Assembly: GCA_021740625.1 (NCBI GenBank)
Contig: JAIOZK010000024.1
Span: 1-63,514 of the forward strand
Direction of reading: 5' to 3'
Length of the DNA stretch: 63,514 nucleotides
DNA from: Bacteroidales bacterium
GTDB lineage: Bacteria > Bacteroidota > Bacteroidia > Bacteroidales > JAIOZK01
The first letter of the stretch is position 1, and each line of letters starts with the position of its first letter. The notes under the pieces were generated by a model that saw only the letters and a program-made list of their open reading frames with translations, did not search any database and was not told the DNA's origin. Both the position numbers and the translations under genes were made by a program. Shown one piece after another: positions 44,935 to 54,956 of this stretch.

Positions 44935-46275
44935 CTACTTTGGCATTCCCTTCATATTCTTCATCATCCGCATGGCATTCTTGGCGCCGCCTTTGGTCAT
45001 CATGCGCATCATTTTGCTGGTCTGGGCAAATTGTTTGATCAGGCGGTTCACTTCCTGTATCTCATTGCCGCTGCCCTGCGCGATCCTGCGCCTTCGGCTG
45101 CCGTTCAGCAGTTTGGGATTTTCCCTTTCTTCAGGGGTCATGGAATAAATGATGGCTTCAATGCCTTTGAAGGCATCATCATCAATGTCGGTATCTTTCA
45201 TCATTTTTCCCATACCGGGGATCATGCCCATCAGATCCTTCACATTTCCCATTTTCTTGATCTGCCGGATCTGGTTCAGGAAATCGTTGAAATTGAACTG
45301 ATCCTTGGCAATCTTTTTCTGAAGTTTCCTGGCTTCGTCCGCATCGAACTGTTCCTGGGCCTTTTCAACCAGTGAGACGATATCGCCCATGCCCAGGATC
45401 CTGTCTGCCATCCTGCTGGGATGGAATACATCGATGGCATCCACTTTCTCACCAATCCCGACAAACTTGATGGGTTTTTTCACTACTGAGCGAATGGTCA
45501 GAGCAGCACCCCCGCGGGTATCACCATCCAGCTTGGTCAGGATCACACCTTCGTAATCCAGTCTTTCGTTAAAGGCTTTTGCCGTATTCACCGCATCCTG
45601 TCCTGTCATGGCATCCACCACGAACAAGGTTTCCTGCGGATCGATCGCTTTCTTGATGGAGCTGATCTCCTTCATCATCTGCTCATCGATCGCAAGACGA
45701 CCGGCTGTATCGATGATCACGGCATTCAGGCTTTTAGACCTTGCCTCTTTGATGGCATTTTTTGCGATCTTAACAGGATCTTTGTTGCCTTCTTCGGTAT
45801 ACACCTCCACCCCGATCTGCTCACCCAGCACCTGCAACTGGTTGATAGCCGCCGGACGGTATACGTCGCAGGCCACCAGCATGGGCTGTTTTCCTTTTTT
45901 TGTTTTCAGGTAATTCGCCAGTTTGGCGGCAAAGGTCGTTTTACCGGAACCCTGCAAGCCTGCCATCAGATAAAGAGCCGGACTGCCTTTTTCGTTCAGT
46001 TCGGCCTTCTCCACTCCCATCAGCTCGGTAAGCTCATCCTGCATGATCTTGACCAGCATCTGCCCTGGCGAAACCGCTTTCAATACACCTTCACCGAGTG
46101 CCTTTTCCTTCACATCATTGGTGAAATCCTTAGCGATCTTAAAGCTGACGTCCGCATCAAGCAAAGCCTTCCTGACCTCTTTCAAAGTTTCGGCCACATT
46201 GACCTCTGAAATATGGCCCTGCCCTTTGAGTATCTTAAAAGATTTTTCTAGTTTTTCTGTTAAACCTTCAAACAT
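44935..46275 (-). CDS. ffh: Signal recognition particle protein Ffh (SRP54)
   Basis: The N domain and GTPase G domain are complete: GLQGSGKTTFAAKLANYL (G1), DVYRPAAINQL, DTAGRLAIDEQMM (G3), TKLDGDTRGGAAL (G4) and the methionine-rich M domain (MIPGMGKMMKD, GSRRRRIAQGSG). The last 20 residues are very rich in methionine and lysine. It targets inner-membrane proteins co-translationally with 4.5S RNA and FtsY. Length 446 is normal. Confidence 0.96.
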   Translation of the reverse strand: MFEGLTEKLEKSFKILKGQGHISEVNVAETLKEVRKALLDADVSFKIAKDFTNDVKEKALGEGVLKAVSPGQMLVKIMQDELTELMGVEKAELNEKGSPALYLMAGLQGSGKTTFAAKLANYLKTKKGKQPMLVACDVYRPAAINQLQVLGEQIGVEVYTEEGNKDPVKIAKNAIKEARSKSLNAVIIDTAGRLAIDEQMMKEISSIKKAIDPQETLFVVDAMTGQDAVNTAKAFNERLDYEGVILTKLDGDTRGGAALTIRSVVKKPIKFVGIGEKVDAIDVFHPSRMADRILGMGDIVSLVEKAQEQFDADEARKLQKKIAKDQFNFNDFLNQIRQIKKMGNVKDLMGMIPGMGKMMKDTDIDDDAFKGIEAIIYSMTPEERENPKLLNGSRRRRIAQGSGNEIQEVNRLIKQFAQTSKMMRMMTKGGAKNAMRMMKNMKGMPK

Positions 46276-46295
46276 CGCGGTAAAATTTTGAGGTG

Positions 46296-46303
46296 CAAAG
46301 TTA
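46296..46303 (-). promoter_or_regulatory. Candidate -7 element for ffh
   Basis: On the minus strand this reads TAACTTTG, fitting TAnnTTTG, and lies 20 bases upstream of the ffh ATG. Confidence 0.4.
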
Positions 46304-46383
46304 ATAAAATGAGATGAATCATGGGAATTCGAAACCCGCTAAAAGATTCGGCATTACATCACACACGGAAGTAATCCCGAAAG

Positions 46384-46507
46384 AGGCTTTCCAAAAAGTA
46401 CTAGCCAGTTATCTGGGTCACATCATGCGAAGCCGAGATGCATTGATAATCAACGATCTTTAGGCTTCGACTCAGACTGATAAAAAATCGCACTTTTGAG
46501 ACAGCCT
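46384..46507. repeat. Nested hairpin element related to the 25.5 kb terminator
   Basis: The outer arms AGGCTTTCCAAAAAGT (46384-46399) and ACTTTTGAGACAGCCT (46492-46507) pair at 13 of 16 positions. An inner pair, CGAAGCC with GGCTTCG, closes a loop near 46429-46470. The outer arms closely match those of the terminator at 25480-25518. The remainder of the 408-base gap between divergent ffh and the protease gene shows no coding signal. Confidence 0.55.
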
Positions 46508-46683
46508 TTTCAACAACTTGAAAAATATAAAGCAGGAATAAAATCCCATCACCGCAAAGTCAATGATTTCAATTAAAAATCAAATTAACACGTTTAATAA
46601 TTCAAAAGGCACACAACAAAAAAAATTTACGGATATATTTTTCTTTGACCTACTTTTACATCTTTAATCAAATCCAAAAAATT

Positions 46684-49600
46684 ATGAAAAAGCATGACTT
46701 CCTTTCCAGGATCCTGATCCTGTTCTTTTGTATTGCTGGTTTACAAACAAGCAATGCAAATCCGCAACTTATAGTTCAAAACGACAAAGACATATATTTC
46801 TTTGAAAATGGAGAAATGATCTTTCCGGCTGTTGATTACAGTCGGGTATATATCCTTTTCTCAGAAGATAAGACTGCTCAAAACATAAACCAACTTCAGT
46901 CTGAAGTTCCTTCCCTGAAAGCCTTGGCAGCGGATGAAAACGGCTTCGCTTCAAATCGCTCAGCGAGTTTTCACCTGCAGACTACGAAAGTGGAAGAAGC
47001 CCGGCAAATCATTCGCTCAATCCGGCAAATGGAAGGGATAGCCTCCGTTTACCCTTTCCTGATAAGAGGAAAAGATATCGCATCGGTTCATAACCAGGTT
47101 CTGGTCAACATCAGCAATGATCAACTGGCAGCATTCCTGAAATCTACCAATGATATCCGGATCATTGAAAAACTGAAGCTGGGAATCAGCACCAGCCTGA
47201 TCATTGAAGTACCTCAAGATGAAAGCGTTTTTCAATATGCAGGAGATTTATCTGCCTCAGGCCTGGTCAATTATGCCCAGCCTGATTTTGTATTCAGGGG
47301 GATCTCTCATTTCGAACCGGATGATCCTTATTACAGCAGCCAGTGGTTCTTAAACCAGAACAATGATGCGGATATCGATGCCGCCGAAGCATGGGATATC
47401 ACGCAGGGAAACCTGAATAGTGTGGTCGCCGTAATCGATGGCAATGGATATGATCTGCAGGCAGCAGAAATGACAGGAAAATATCTAAGTCCTTACTGTG
47501 CCGTAAACGACAACAATGATCCCTCGGCAAGCCATCCCGATGAAAATCATGGCACACCCTGCGCAGGACTGATCGGTGCCCTGACCAACAATGGCACCGG
47601 CGTTGCCAGTGTCGGATATTACTGCCCGGTCATGCCTATAAGGATTGGACACGATTTTAACGGGGGCAGTTTTCAAACCAGCGCTGTAATCATACAGCGC
47701 GCAGCCCAGCATGTCACTTCACCTGGCAGCGATATTTTTGCCGTGAGCAACAGCATCGGTCTTGGCACCTGGGCCAATATTGTTTCCGTACGGGATGCCT
47801 ACGAAAGCATGCGTACACAAACCAGAAATGGTAAGGGTTCGGTGATCCTGGCATCTACAGGAAATGATGATGCCAGCGGACAGGAACAATATCCCTGCTT
47901 CTTTCCCAATGTAGTGGGTGTTGGTGCCACCAACAACAGCGACGAAAGGGCTTATTTTTCAAATTATGGGGATTCCTGCGACCTGGTCGCCCCCGGCCTG
48001 GATCTCTGGACACTGGACAGAACAGGGAGCGCCGGATACATTATCGGGGATTATAACGAGTTTTCAGGAACTTCGGCAGCATGCCCCGTTGCTGCGGGAA
48101 TTGTCGGCCTCATGGGTTCGGTTTTTCCAAATTATACGGAAGGACAGTTGAGAACGAAACTTTACAATGCCTGTGAAAAAGTTGGCGGATATTCCTACAA
48201 TACCAATCCTTCCTATCCATTCGGCACCTGGAACAATGAAATGGGTTATGGACGCCTGAATGCCCACCTGGCCGTACAGGGGGGGGCTCAACTGGATCCA
48301 CCTACAAACCTACAGGCCAATTTAAACGGCAGCGATGTAAGTTTGACATGGGATGCTCCGGGCGGTAGCGGAGGAACCGAAGAACTTATTTATGACAACA
48401 ATACAGCAACAGGAGCCTACAGCTACGAAGGCTTCACAATGGCAACCCATATGTCGCCTTCCGAAGCCTGTAAACTTCTGACAATAAAATTTTATACTAC
48501 GACCGATCCCGGAGACAACACCTTTGATGCAAAGGTATTTGGCTGGAACGGCAGTCAGCCGGGCACCACGGTACTCTATGAAAGAACCTGCACGGCAGTT
48601 GATGATGACTGGTTTGCCCTGGATGTCAGCAGCTTCAATTTGAATTTTATCGGTGATTTCGTAGTAGGATTTGGTTCTATCAATGCCACCACCTACCTGG
48701 GTTATGATGCAAACCTCAACAACGGCCGGTCCTGGGATTTGGATGAAAGCTCCCAAAGCTGGTCCTCCTGGTCGGAGGCATATCTGATCAGGGCAGTTGT
48801 TGAGTATTCGGATGGCAGCCGGGAAGAATTGCAGCCTGGCCCGGCAGCTTTGAGCAAAAGACCGGTTCTGAAAAACGTACATACTGATATTCAATCCGGG
48901 GAAAACCCGCAGGCGGAACCCATTCCAAACCAAATGCAAACTTTGATGGGATTGCTGGGATATAACGTTTACAGGAATGGAAGCAAGATCAATGCTTCCG
49001 TGGTTACAAACACTGCATACAATGATAACGGCCTGGCCAGTGGTACTTATAATTACAGTGTTACTGCGGTATATGACGAAGGCGAATCAAGTCCGGCTGG
49101 CCCTGTGGAAGTGACCGTACAGGGAAGCAGTCTGCCGGCACCGACCAACCTGCAGGCGACCAACAACAACCAAAATGTAAACCTGAGCTGGACTGGCGTA
49201 GGGGGCGGTAACGAAGAATGGATCTCATACAATGATGGCACATTCGAAAACTCCTTTGCCTCTACCAATGGCGGACAGGGACTGGCACAATTATTCACTT
49301 TGCCGGAAACCCCATCCACCCTGAAGGAAGTCAGATTCTGGGTTTCCGATTACCAGAATTACGGAGCCGATATAGATGTATATATTTTATCCGGTGATGG
49401 ATCCAATGTACTTCATGGCCCCATTACTGTTGGAGGAGAAGAAAATGAATGGGTAAGCACGGCCATCCCTGATCTTGTGATCAACCAGTCCACTTTTATG
49501 GTTGCTACATATAATGTGAATCCGGATGGGCCCTATGTTGGCGTGGACGAAAACAATTACGATGGAACGCTCTATTTTGGAAACCATACTGATGGATTTA

Positions 49601-51207
49601 CCGAAATGAGTGAATATGATTACTACTATGTTGGCAGTCATGAAGCTTATATTGAATACAACGATGGATCTCAGCGAAATGAAACAATTTTAAGTCCGGT
49701 ATCGGTTCAGGCAAATGCAAGCAAGCTGAGCAGTTCAGGTGAATTCAGTTTTGATGCAAAATCAGGAAAGCTTGAAAGCCAGGAAAGGGGATTCCTGAAT
49801 TACCGAATTTACAGAAATGGCAGCTTCCTTGGAACAGCAACACAAACAAATTATTCGGATGTACTGCCGCAAACAGGTACATATGCTTATACGGTAACTG
49901 CGAATTACGACGAGGGAGAATCCGATCCTGCCGGTCCCGTTAGCGTAACCTGGTCGGGAGGCGGCAGCACCGTGACCGTTTCAGGTTTGGTTAAAGATGC
50001 CACCACTGGTGGCCCGGTGGCAGACGCCCTGGTCACCATTGCAGGTTTGAGTGATTATTCCGACAGCCAGGGCAATTATTCCATCAGCGATGTTCCCTCC
50101 GGAGCACTCACGGCTGATTATTCAGCCAATCCCCAGTGGGGCGTGGTTCCATTAACGGTTCAGTTTACGGATCTTTCAGGTTATGGCAAGCAAACGCTCA
50201 CCTGTTCAAAAGCCGGCTATGTGACCTATGAGGATGATCATGTCAGCGTTCCCCCGGATATCCCCCTGAACTATGATATCAATCTTTCACCACAGCTCTC
50301 CACCGGCGAAATGCGGTTCGTCCTCAGTTGGCAGGCCACACCGCCCGACCTTGACCTTCACCTGTTGACCCCGGATATAGAAGGTACGAACTATCACATA
50401 TACTGGGATGAGATGGGAAGTGCAGATCAACCCCCTTATGCAACCCTGGATACGGATGAGATGGAAGGATTCGGACCGGAGACCATTACCATTGTGCAAA
50501 TGTTCGGTGGTACTTACAAAGTTTATGTGCACCAGTACGATGAGGATGCCCCCCTCGCAGGATCGGGCGCCATGGTCAAAATATACAATGAAAATGGTTT
50601 ACTAAAAACGGTGAATGTGCCTTCAACAGGTCCAAATGACGACTATTACTGGTATATCTGTGATGTGAACGGCAGCAATGGATCTGTAAATGTTTTTAAC
50701 AGCCTCATGAGTGAAGCTCCTGGTTTGAAAAATTTCATGATACCTCTCAAGGAAAAAAATGAATTTGTGATGATTGGCCATGAGAACAATCTTGCGAATT
50801 GGTCATGGGATTTCGGAGACGGGGGAAGCAGCAATGAACAAAACCCCATCCACACCTACACAACGATAGGAACTTACAATGTATCTCTAACCTATGCCGA
50901 CGGTGGCGGACAGGCAACAGAGGTTAAAAATGCATACATCACGGTTGGAGAGCAGTCCATTGCGGAAAATGAATTGAGCAAACTAACCCGGATTTATCCC
51001 AATCCTGCTGATGATATTATATTTATGGAATGTCCTTTTAGCATAAAAAGCATCTCCATCATCGATATGGCGGGTCAAAAGATGTTCAATCTTCGGTGCA
51101 ATGCAAAACAAAAAATGATCAGTATTAAAAAACTGCAACAGGGAGTTTACACCGTATTCCTTGAAACAACAAAGGGTTTTGTTGCGAAAAAGGTTTTGAT
51201 CAAATAA
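46684..51207 (+). CDS. Giant subtilisin-like (S8) protease with multiple accessory domains and T9SS signal
   Basis: A signal peptide and a pro-region of about 220 residues precede an S8 domain with the full triad: Asp252 (AVIDGNG), His289 (ENHGTPCAG) and Ser464 (SGTSAACPVA). Then follow fibronectin III-like segments (from 539 and 818) and a beta-sandwich module (about 846-990) shared with the neighbouring protease. A carboxypeptidase-regulatory-like domain (from 1098), a YfaP-like domain (MRFVLSWQA, near 1210), a PKD domain (WSWDFGDGG, near 1373) and a T9SS C-terminal domain (RIYPNPADD ... KVLIK) complete its 1507 residues. It should be exported to the surface or medium. The ATG at 46684 gives the signal peptide directly. 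Confidence 0.92.
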   Translation: MKKHDFLSRILILFFCIAGLQTSNANPQLIVQNDKDIYFFENGEMIFPAVDYSRVYILFSEDKTAQNINQLQSEVPSLKALAADENGFASNRSASFHLQTTKVEEARQIIRSIRQMEGIASVYPFLIRGKDIASVHNQVLVNISNDQLAAFLKSTNDIRIIEKLKLGISTSLIIEVPQDESVFQYAGDLSASGLVNYAQPDFVFRGISHFEPDDPYYSSQWFLNQNNDADIDAAEAWDITQGNLNSVVAVIDGNGYDLQAAEMTGKYLSPYCAVNDNNDPSASHPDENHGTPCAGLIGALTNNGTGVASVGYYCPVMPIRIGHDFNGGSFQTSAVIIQRAAQHVTSPGSDIFAVSNSIGLGTWANIVSVRDAYESMRTQTRNGKGSVILASTGNDDASGQEQYPCFFPNVVGVGATNNSDERAYFSNYGDSCDLVAPGLDLWTLDRTGSAGYIIGDYNEFSGTSAACPVAAGIVGLMGSVFPNYTEGQLRTKLYNACEKVGGYSYNTNPSYPFGTWNNEMGYGRLNAHLAVQGGAQLDPPTNLQANLNGSDVSLTWDAPGGSGGTEELIYDNNTATGAYSYEGFTMATHMSPSEACKLLTIKFYTTTDPGDNTFDAKVFGWNGSQPGTTVLYERTCTAVDDDWFALDVSSFNLNFIGDFVVGFGSINATTYLGYDANLNNGRSWDLDESSQSWSSWSEAYLIRAVVEYSDGSREELQPGPAALSKRPVLKNVHTDIQSGENPQAEPIPNQMQTLMGLLGYNVYRNGSKINASVVTNTAYNDNGLASGTYNYSVTAVYDEGESSPAGPVEVTVQGSSLPAPTNLQATNNNQNVNLSWTGVGGGNEEWISYNDGTFENSFASTNGGQGLAQLFTLPETPSTLKEVRFWVSDYQNYGADIDVYILSGDGSNVLHGPITVGGEENEWVSTAIPDLVINQSTFMVATYNVNPDGPYVGVDENNYDGTLYFGNHTDGFTEMSEYDYYYVGSHEAYIEYNDGSQRNETILSPVSVQANASKLSSSGEFSFDAKSGKLESQERGFLNYRIYRNGSFLGTATQTNYSDVLPQTGTYAYTVTANYDEGESDPAGPVSVTWSGGGSTVTVSGLVKDATTGGPVADALVTIAGLSDYSDSQGNYSISDVPSGALTADYSANPQWGVVPLTVQFTDLSGYGKQTLTCSKAGYVTYEDDHVSVPPDIPLNYDINLSPQLSTGEMRFVLSWQATPPDLDLHLLTPDIEGTNYHIYWDEMGSADQPPYATLDTDEMEGFGPETITIVQMFGGTYKVYVHQYDEDAPLAGSGAMVKIYNENGLLKTVNVPSTGPNDDYYWYICDVNGSNGSVNVFNSLMSEAPGLKNFMIPLKEKNEFVMIGHENNLANWSWDFGDGGSSNEQNPIHTYTTIGTYNVSLTYADGGGQATEVKNAYITVGEQSIAENELSKLTRIYPNPADDIIFMECPFSIKSISIIDMAGQKMFNLRCNAKQKMISIKKLQQGVYTVFLETTKGFVAKKVLIK

Positions 51208-51228
51208 ATTCCTTTTTATTCAACTTTA

Positions 51229-51274
51229 AAATCCCCCTGAGGCTCTCAAACAGATTTCAGGGGGATTTTTTTTC
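51229..51274 (+). terminator. Rho-independent terminator of the first protease gene
   Basis: AAATCCCCCTGA (51229-51240) is perfectly complementary to TCAGGGGGATTT (51257-51268), and the stem runs into a stretch of eight T. It lies 22 bases after the stop codon, so the two protease genes are probably separate transcripts. Confidence 0.88.
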
Positions 51275-51408
51275 TTCCTGGCAAACAGGATCATTATCTG
51301 GAATTCATTTAAATTTTAATTCATTTGCAATTTATATTTATTTTGATTTTGCTAATCATTATGATTGATTACTTTTATCACCAGATTAAACCCATTAATT
51401 AACCCGAT

Positions 51409-54400
51409 ATGAATAAAAAAGCCACTACCTCCAAAGAACAGATTATCCTGTACACTTTTTTGATCGTTCTGTTTTTACTTCTTCAGGTATATCCGGTAAA
51501 ATCTGATAACCTGAATATAGTCCAGTCCGAAAAATATGCTTTTGTCAACAATGGCCAAACAGTCATTCCTGATATTGATTACAGCCAATTACACATTTGT
51601 TACGAGGCAAAATACGAACAAGAGGTATTGGATATACTCGCACAGCATTTACCATCCTACCGCATTGATCAGGTGTCATCAGTTCCCAATGAAATTACAA
51701 AATCAATTCAAGTGCGGGCCAATCCGGAAAGTACCAGCTTTGATAACACAGAAAGTGTATTAGACATGATCCGGAATTATGAAGCGATCCTTGCTGCATA
51801 TCCCGTTATATTGCTGCAATCGGAAGCTGCAGTTACCAACAACAAGCTCATTCTTAATATCAGTCATTATCACTTGTATCAAGCTAAAATTCTGGAGATA
51901 ACTACTGATGTTAATGCTATCATTTCGGATCAAATCCACCTGGGTCAAAGCACAACCTTGATACTACAACTTCCGGCCAGCACAAGCGTTTTCGAATCAT
52001 CTTGCAGATTCAGCAAATTTGATCACATCCAATATGCACAGCCCAACTTTATTTTCAAAGGCATGAATCATTTTGTACCGGACGACCCAATGTTTAACAG
52101 CCAGTGGTTCCTGCATAATGAAAATGATACTGATATTGATGCCACGGAGGCCTGGAATATTACCAAGGGTGCCGACAGTATCGCTGTAGCGGTAATCGAT
52201 GGACATGGCTATGACCTTGAACATATAGAGATGGAAAGCAAGTATGCCAATCCTTATTGTGCCGTTAATGACAACAATGATCCTTCCGCCATGCATGAAG
52301 ATGAAAATCACGGAACACCATGTGCAGGGCTGATCGGTGCCCTGACAAACAACGATCTGGGTGTGGCAAGCCTGGGGTATAAGTGCAGCGTAATTCCCAT
52401 CCGGATAGGTTTTGATTTTAACGGGGCTGCCTTTACGACAAGTTCTGAAATTATACAGCGTGCTGCCAGCCATGTGATTAATTCGGAATTATATGTAGCT
52501 GCAGTCAGCAACAGTTTTGGCCTTGGTGCATGGGCCAACAATGACGCAGTCAGGGATGCATTTGAAAGCATGCGGACACAGACCAGAGATGGATTGGGTG
52601 CTGTGATCCTCGCCAGCACAGGAAACGATGGCGAAAGCGGAGTGAAGCAATATCCCTGTTTCTTTGCCAATGTGATCGGTGTGGGTGCATCAAACTCCCT
52701 GGATCAACGTGTTGGCTCTTCTAACCACGGCGATTCCTGCGATCTGGTGGCTCCTGGCGCCAATTTGTATACACTTGACCGAAGTGGGGATGCGGGATAT
52801 GACCCCGGTTATTATACCACTTTTTCAGGAACCTCTGCAGCTTGTCCATTAACTGCGGCACTCGCAGGACTTGTTGTTTCCCTGCACCCCGACTGGAACA
52901 GCACGGATGTAATGAAAAAGATATGCTACGCCTGTGAGGAAGTAGGTGATTATACTTATGAACTGGGTACCCTTTATCCATACGGCAAATGGAATGAAGA
53001 AATGGGATATGGCAGGATCAATGCACATTATGCTTTACAGGGAGGCTCGGTCTCTTTTGAGCCCCCTAGCAATTTTACAAGCAGTGTAAATGGTAACCAT
53101 GTGTTGCTGGAATGGGATCTTCCTTCAGGGGGAAGTACCAATGAAGAATGGCTGAAATATCATGATGGTAGCTTTGAAGATTCATTTGCCTCAACAAATG
53201 GAGGCATGGGAATTGCCCAGCGCTTTACAGCGCCTGCTGCCTACCTCAAGCTGAATAAAATCCGGTACTACACCTCAAACTTCCAGAACTATGACTCCTA
53301 CAACGAGATCTTTGTGCTTTCCGGAAATGGTTCAGAAGTGCTCGCCGGCCCTTATTACAGACAGGGCAAAGCCAACGGATGGATCAGCCTTGATCTCTCT
53401 GACATCATCATCAATGCCTCCAGCTTTATGGTAGCAACATACAATACCGATCCGAACGGTCCTTTCGTAGGAGCTGATAACAGCCATTACAATGGCTCCC
53501 TTTATTTTGGTAACCATACAGAGGGCTTTGATGAGCTCGGTGTACTCGGGTATCAATATGTAGGAAGTCATGAGGCTTATGTTGAATATTCCGCTAAATC
53601 AGGAGAAGTGATAAAAAGCATTTTAAAACCGACAGCCCAACAAGTTACCGCAAACAAGTTACAACGCTCCGGTGGTTTTATCAATTACCGGCTCGAAAAA
53701 AATATACACCCCAAAAAAACGGGAGCAAGAAACCTGCTTGGGTACAATGTTTTCCGAAATGGTGATGAGATCAATCAGGAGATCATCACTGAAACCACTT
53801 ACCAGGACAACGCCCTGAACGCAGGGAATTATTCTTACAGCATCACTGCAGTTTACGATGAAGGTGAATCCAGGCATTCCGACACGCTTGAAGTTACGAT
53901 CCAGCAGGGAGATTTTACGCCACCTACATCACTGGTTGCATTCAATAATAATGAAAACGTGGAATTATACTGGAAATCACCCGGTGGATTCGGTGGTGTT
54001 GAATGGATTGCTTACCATGATAATTCATTTGAAAACAGCATTTGCTCAGTAAATGGAAACATGGGCCTTGCGCAAAATTTCCACCTGGATTACCATCCTG
54101 CCAATCTCAAAGCAGTTCGCTTTTTTGTTGAAAACTATGGCAACTGGGATGGAGAGATCGAAGTATACATTCTCCGTTCCAGTGGAAACAATGTTATTGC
54201 AGGGCCCTATGTTGTTGATGGGGAAGCAGGTGGCTGGATAACCATTGAAAATGAGGGAGTTACCATCAACGAAGCTTCTTTTATGGTGGCCACGTACAAT
54301 ACAGAACCCAATGGGCCCTATATATCAACCGATATGAATAATTACAAAGCCTCCCTTTACTTTGGCAACCATTATGAAGGCTTCATGGAACTGGGCCAGG

Positions 54401-54954
54401 ATGAGTTTTTTGCTGTGGGAAGCCATGAAGCCCTGGTTGAATATCTTAATAAGGATGGCAATGTAATTACTGAAGTCATTGGCTGGAAACCTGGTGAAAC
54501 AGTAAAAACCGTGCAGGCAGAAAGAAGCCTTGAGCATTATTCGGTTTACCGCGACCAGCAATTTTTAACAACCACAAATACAACCCATGCCGAAGACATA
54601 CTACCTGCATTCGGGACATATGAATATAGTGTAACTGCCAGCTATGAGGAAGGGGAATCGGAAGCCACAGGATCGGTTGCAGTGACATGGGAAAGTGGTT
54701 ACGGTATCGATGAAAATGAGATTTCGCTGAACACCAGCTTATTCCCAAATCCCGGAAAGGATATCTTCTACATGAAATCATATCAGGAAATAACGATGAT
54801 CAGAATATTGGATGTTAGCGGGAAGATCATATACCGGATGCAACTACAGGAACGGGAAGCAATGCTTGATCTAAGCATGCTGAAAGCTGGCGTATATTTT
54901 CTTTATTTTCAATCGGAGGAAGAAACCGGGATTAAAAAGCTGATCGTGAAATAA
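51409..54954 (+). CDS. Second giant subtilisin-like (S8) protease with T9SS signal
   Basis: A paralogue of the preceding gene, 1181 residues. After a hydrophobic signal and a pro-region, the S8 triad is Asp264 (AVIDGHG), His301 (ENHGTPCAG) and Ser476 (SGTSAACPLT). Two copies of the beta-sandwich module occur at about 582-727 (HDGSFEDSFASTNGG ... GSHEAYVEY) and 867-1011 (HDNSFENSICSVNG ... GSHEALVEY), against one in the paralogue. Fibronectin-like segments lie between and after them, and a T9SS domain ends it (LFPNPGKD ... KKLIVK). The carboxypeptidase-regulatory, YfaP-like and PKD domains of the first protease are absent. Confidence 0.92.
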   Translation: MNKKATTSKEQIILYTFLIVLFLLLQVYPVKSDNLNIVQSEKYAFVNNGQTVIPDIDYSQLHICYEAKYEQEVLDILAQHLPSYRIDQVSSVPNEITKSIQVRANPESTSFDNTESVLDMIRNYEAILAAYPVILLQSEAAVTNNKLILNISHYHLYQAKILEITTDVNAIISDQIHLGQSTTLILQLPASTSVFESSCRFSKFDHIQYAQPNFIFKGMNHFVPDDPMFNSQWFLHNENDTDIDATEAWNITKGADSIAVAVIDGHGYDLEHIEMESKYANPYCAVNDNNDPSAMHEDENHGTPCAGLIGALTNNDLGVASLGYKCSVIPIRIGFDFNGAAFTTSSEIIQRAASHVINSELYVAAVSNSFGLGAWANNDAVRDAFESMRTQTRDGLGAVILASTGNDGESGVKQYPCFFANVIGVGASNSLDQRVGSSNHGDSCDLVAPGANLYTLDRSGDAGYDPGYYTTFSGTSAACPLTAALAGLVVSLHPDWNSTDVMKKICYACEEVGDYTYELGTLYPYGKWNEEMGYGRINAHYALQGGSVSFEPPSNFTSSVNGNHVLLEWDLPSGGSTNEEWLKYHDGSFEDSFASTNGGMGIAQRFTAPAAYLKLNKIRYYTSNFQNYDSYNEIFVLSGNGSEVLAGPYYRQGKANGWISLDLSDIIINASSFMVATYNTDPNGPFVGADNSHYNGSLYFGNHTEGFDELGVLGYQYVGSHEAYVEYSAKSGEVIKSILKPTAQQVTANKLQRSGGFINYRLEKNIHPKKTGARNLLGYNVFRNGDEINQEIITETTYQDNALNAGNYSYSITAVYDEGESRHSDTLEVTIQQGDFTPPTSLVAFNNNENVELYWKSPGGFGGVEWIAYHDNSFENSICSVNGNMGLAQNFHLDYHPANLKAVRFFVENYGNWDGEIEVYILRSSGNNVIAGPYVVDGEAGGWITIENEGVTINEASFMVATYNTEPNGPYISTDMNNYKASLYFGNHYEGFMELGQDEFFAVGSHEALVEYLNKDGNVITEVIGWKPGETVKTVQAERSLEHYSVYRDQQFLTTTNTTHAEDILPAFGTYEYSVTASYEEGESEATGSVAVTWESGYGIDENEISLNTSLFPNPGKDIFYMKSYQEITMIRILDVSGKIIYRMQLQEREAMLDLSMLKAGVYFLYFQSEEETGIKKLIVK

Positions 54955-54956
54955 TC

